Source of the DNA: an uncultured Oscillospiraceae bacterium
GTDB lineage: Bacteria > Bacillota > Clostridia > Oscillospirales > Acutalibacteraceae
Direction: 5' to 3'
DNA: 6,641 nt
Assembly: GCA_900552605.1 (NCBI GenBank)
Contig: USAR01000079.1
Location: forward strand, 1-6,641
The notes under the pieces were generated by a model that saw only the letters and a program-made list of their open reading frames with translations, was not told the DNA's origin and did not search any database. The translations under genes were made by a program, and so were the position numbers. This document shows positions 4,666 to 6,641 of the stretch, piece by piece (the stretch's first letter is position 1; each line of letters starts with the position of its first letter).

Positions 4666-5715
4666 TCAACCGCCGTTTTGCAGCAGCCACTCTTCAAGCG
4701 AAAGACCGCTTGCGGCAATCTTCTTTGCATTTTCTTTGCCTACATATCGATAATGCCACGGCTCGTAAATAACGCCTGTGTACGATTGCTTAGACTTTGC
4801 ATATCTCATAATAAAGCCGTATTCCGTGCAGTGCTTTTGCAGCCACTTGTACTCTGCGGTATATTTAAACGATTCTTCAACAGAGTTAAAGTCCACCGCA
4901 AGGCCCAGGTTGTGCTCGCTTGTGGCAGGACGCGCAACAACGGTTGCCGCTCCGATTTTTGCTTCCTTATTGCTGCAGCCGGGGTTTCTTGCCTTATAAT
5001 CGGCAATTTCGTTGTTATAAAGCATCTGCTGATAATCGTATGTGCGATAGCTTGAAATAACTATAAGATTAACCCCGTCTTTAGAAGCCGCCTTGCACAT
5101 AGCATTGAGGTATTTAACGGCACGTTTGTCAAAATAGTGCGCGCCGCTGCTGTATCTCGAATCCACAGATTCAAGCTCAACGGAATATGATGTATGCAAG
5201 GTGTTCCACGGGTTAACAAGCGTTAATTCCCAATTGCTGCCGTTGTTGTTTTTACGATCGACAGAAGTGAGACCCGTTGGATTCGGCTGAGTTGAAATAG
5301 GGGTTACAGGCCCCGATTTTTTAGAAGATGTGTCTTTAGAGCTTGTCACAGAGCTTGCCTCCTTACTGCTTGCAGCAGAATATGGTTTGCTGCTTTTAGA
5401 GGCTTTACTGCTTGACGAATACATGCTTGAAGAATAAACAGAGCTTGTATCCGCACTTGATGCGCTGTCGCTGTATGAAGAGGTCGGTTCGGAATAAACC
5501 GAGCTTACGTCTTTACTTGAAACAGCCGCAGATGATGACTCTTCCTTTGAAGAACTGCCGTATGAGCTTGCAAAAAGGCTTAAGCTATTGCCCTTCCCAG
5601 CAGGCTCAACTCCTGCAGTAAGTGACTCACCCGAAGAATCTGTTCTGTCTGCTCCGCAGCCGCAAGCGCAAACCGCAAGCGCTGTGCACAAAAGCAAAGT
5701 AAATGCCCTTTTCAT
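4666..5715 (-). CDS. Predicted lipoprotein with Ser-rich stalk and VanY/M15B D,D-carboxypeptidase domain
   Basis: The 349-residue product probably trims the terminal D-alanine from peptidoglycan peptides outside the cell. Residues 1-20 (MKRAF, then a Leu/Ala/Cys-rich core) look like a lipoprotein signal. The lipidated cysteine could be C18 or C20, because CACGC blurs the lipobox. Residues about 25-137 are low complexity, dominated by Ser with Lys, Asp, Tyr and Ala (recurring SSKE, SSKD, SSVYS), and probably form a flexible stalk across the wall. The M15B domain (about 163-345) has SSYRT (221-225), SEHNLGLAVD (266-275) supplying zinc ligands H268 and D275, and EPWHYRYVG (318-326) with catalytic E318 and zinc ligand H321. 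All key residues are present, so it should be active. The ATG is 10 nt from GGAGG (5730-5726). The gene stands alone between serA and infC. The 110-bp gap to serA shows no clear promoter or terminator. D,D-endopeptidase activity on cell-wall peptides is an alternative. Confidence 0.93.
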   Translation of the reverse strand: MKRAFTLLLCTALAVCACGCGADRTDSSGESLTAGVEPAGKGNSLSLFASSYGSSSKEESSSAAVSSKDVSSVYSEPTSSYSDSASSADTSSVYSSSMYSSSSKASKSSKPYSAASSKEASSVTSSKDTSSKKSGPVTPISTQPNPTGLTSVDRKNNNGSNWELTLVNPWNTLHTSYSVELESVDSRYSSGAHYFDKRAVKYLNAMCKAASKDGVNLIVISSYRTYDYQQMLYNNEIADYKARNPGCSNKEAKIGAATVVARPATSEHNLGLAVDFNSVEESFKYTAEYKWLQKHCTEYGFIMRYAKSKQSYTGVIYEPWHYRYVGKENAKKIAASGLSLEEWLLQNGG

Positions 5716-5825
5716 AATATTGGTTCCTCCGTTAAAATATTACTTTTAAAACTACGCAAAGACAGCAAACGCAAGTTGAACTCGTCACCCCCGACATTTG
5801 CCGCCTTTTTTATGTTTTCTATATA

Positions 5826-6641
5826 CTATATTACACGAACCTTTATTACTTCGTCAAGCTTTTCTATTTCCTCTGCAACTTCATCGCTCTTATCCGGTGC
5901 AATATCAAGCATTGTATATGCATATTCCTTTTTGGATTTATTGAGCATATTTTCAATATTGATGTTAAGCGAGGTTGTGATCGAGGTTATTGCATTAAGC
6001 ACATTCGGAACATTTTTGTGGATAACGCAGATCCTCACTCCGCCCGAACGCGGTATTGAGATATTGGGCATATTAACCGAGTTTGTTATGTTGCCGTTTT
6101 CAAGATAATCGATAAGCTCCTCTGCCGCCATTGTTGCACAGTTTTCTTCCGATTCGGGAGTGGAAGCGCCGAGGTGCGGCACAAGAATGACTCCGCCGAC
6201 GCCTATGAGGTCATCATTCGGGAAGTCGGTAATATACGAAGCGACTTTTCCGCTGTCGAGCGCTTCTATAATCTCATCGTTATTAACCAGATCTCCCCTT
6301 GCAAAATTGAGTATGCGCACGCCGTCCTTCATTTTTTCAATGGTTTCGGCAGTTATATATTTCTTGGTTTCATCGTTAAGCGGTACGTGAATAGAAATAT
6401 AATCGCAATTTTCGTAAATATCGTTGATATCTGTAACATGGATCGCATGGTGCGTAAGATTCCAAGCGGCGTTGACAGAAAGATAAGGGTCATAACCGTA
6501 AACCTTCATACCCAGGTGATTGGCAGCATTAGCAACAAGACCGCCGATTGCACCGAGTCCGATTATACCAAGTGACTTGCCGCTGATCTCGGGTCCTGCA
6601 AATGCGCTTTTCCCTTTTTCAACAAGCTTCGCGACCCCTGC
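5826..6641 (-). CDS. serA: D-3-phosphoglycerate dehydrogenase, 3' part, cut by right window edge
   Basis: The frame is open from the window edge to TAG (5828-5826), giving 271 residues. About 115 N-terminal residues are missing compared with the roughly 385-residue family members. The methionine at 6509 is internal, because the NAD-binding GIIGLGAIGG lies before it (fragment residues 25-34). The enzyme oxidises 3-phosphoglycerate to 3-phosphohydroxypyruvate, the first step of serine synthesis. Other features are the NAD-ribose acid D51 in VYGYDPY, catalytic R115 in NFARGDLV, DFPNDD (139-144) where many relatives have a catalytic Glu, H156 in PHLGAST, and a C-terminal ACT domain (about 200-271, starting GVRICVIHKNVPNVL) that may sense an amino acid. 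The single short ACT domain and the STPESEENCATMAA segment fit the Clostridia/Bacteroides subfamily. serC is often adjacent in relatives but would lie outside the window. Confidence 0.95.
   Translation of the reverse strand, partial: AGVAKLVEKGKSAFAGPEISGKSLGIIGLGAIGGLVANAANHLGMKVYGYDPYLSVNAAWNLTHHAIHVTDINDIYENCDYISIHVPLNDETKKYITAETIEKMKDGVRILNFARGDLVNNDEIIEALDSGKVASYITDFPNDDLIGVGGVILVPHLGASTPESEENCATMAAEELIDYLENGNITNSVNMPNISIPRSGGVRICVIHKNVPNVLNAITSITTSLNINIENMLNKSKKEYAYTMLDIAPDKSDEVAEEIEKLDEVIKVRVI

Noticed and set aside
4678..5055. Plus-strand frame of 125 codons antisense to the peptidase
   Set aside because: The length comes from lack of stops opposite a real gene. The opposite strand has complete M15B active-site motifs and a good ribosome binding site.
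5412..5621. Plus-strand frame opposite the Ser-rich stalk
   Set aside because: It is a by-product of the repetitive serine codons; the product is low complexity without a start signal.
5776..6575. Three plus-strand frames antisense to serA
   Set aside because: serA is conserved through its whole length here, including the ACT domain, and these frames have no independent support.

Overview
All supported genes in this window lie on the minus strand, so they read from high to low coordinates. Their families and gene order point to a Gram-positive Firmicute of the class Clostridia, probably a gut Oscillospiraceae/Ruminococcaceae type. The clues are an infC-rpmI-rplT operon with an L20-type leader, strong GGAGG ribosome binding sites, a TrmH-family methylase beside rplT followed by dprA and topA, and a serA of the short single-ACT type. 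The lineage is inferred from gene content, not from a database match.

From the right edge inward, the window holds the following. (1) 6641-5826: the 3' two-thirds of serA (D-3-phosphoglycerate dehydrogenase), cut by the window edge. (2) 5715-4666: a predicted lipoprotein with a long serine-rich stalk and a C-terminal VanY/M15B D,D-carboxypeptidase domain. (3) 4642-3277: a complete translation operon. It has a perfect-consensus sigma-A promoter, a roughly 190-nt leader with several hairpins including an intrinsic terminator (an L20-type attenuator), infC starting at a rare AUC codon, then rpmI, rplT and a terminator. (4) 3239-2955: a non-coding stretch whose core (3178-3064) is closed by an exact 11-bp inverted repeat and contains nested hairpins. 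Compensating G-U pairs indicate that it acts as an RNA read from the minus strand. (5) 2954-1: a promoter and a likely operon of a TrmH/SpoU rRNA 2'-O-methyltransferase (TTG start), dprA (ATGA overlap) and the 5' third of topA, which runs off the left edge.

The genes are mostly housekeeping. infC-rpmI-rplT makes initiation factor 3 and ribosomal proteins L35 and L20. The leader and the AUC start suggest two feedback loops, L20 on transcription and IF3 on its own initiation. The methylase, DprA and TopA act on rRNA modification, incoming single-stranded DNA and supercoiling. No tRNA, rRNA, CRISPR array, insertion sequence or phage gene was seen. The least explained part is the 3064-3178 element; the most informative regulatory region is the infC leader.
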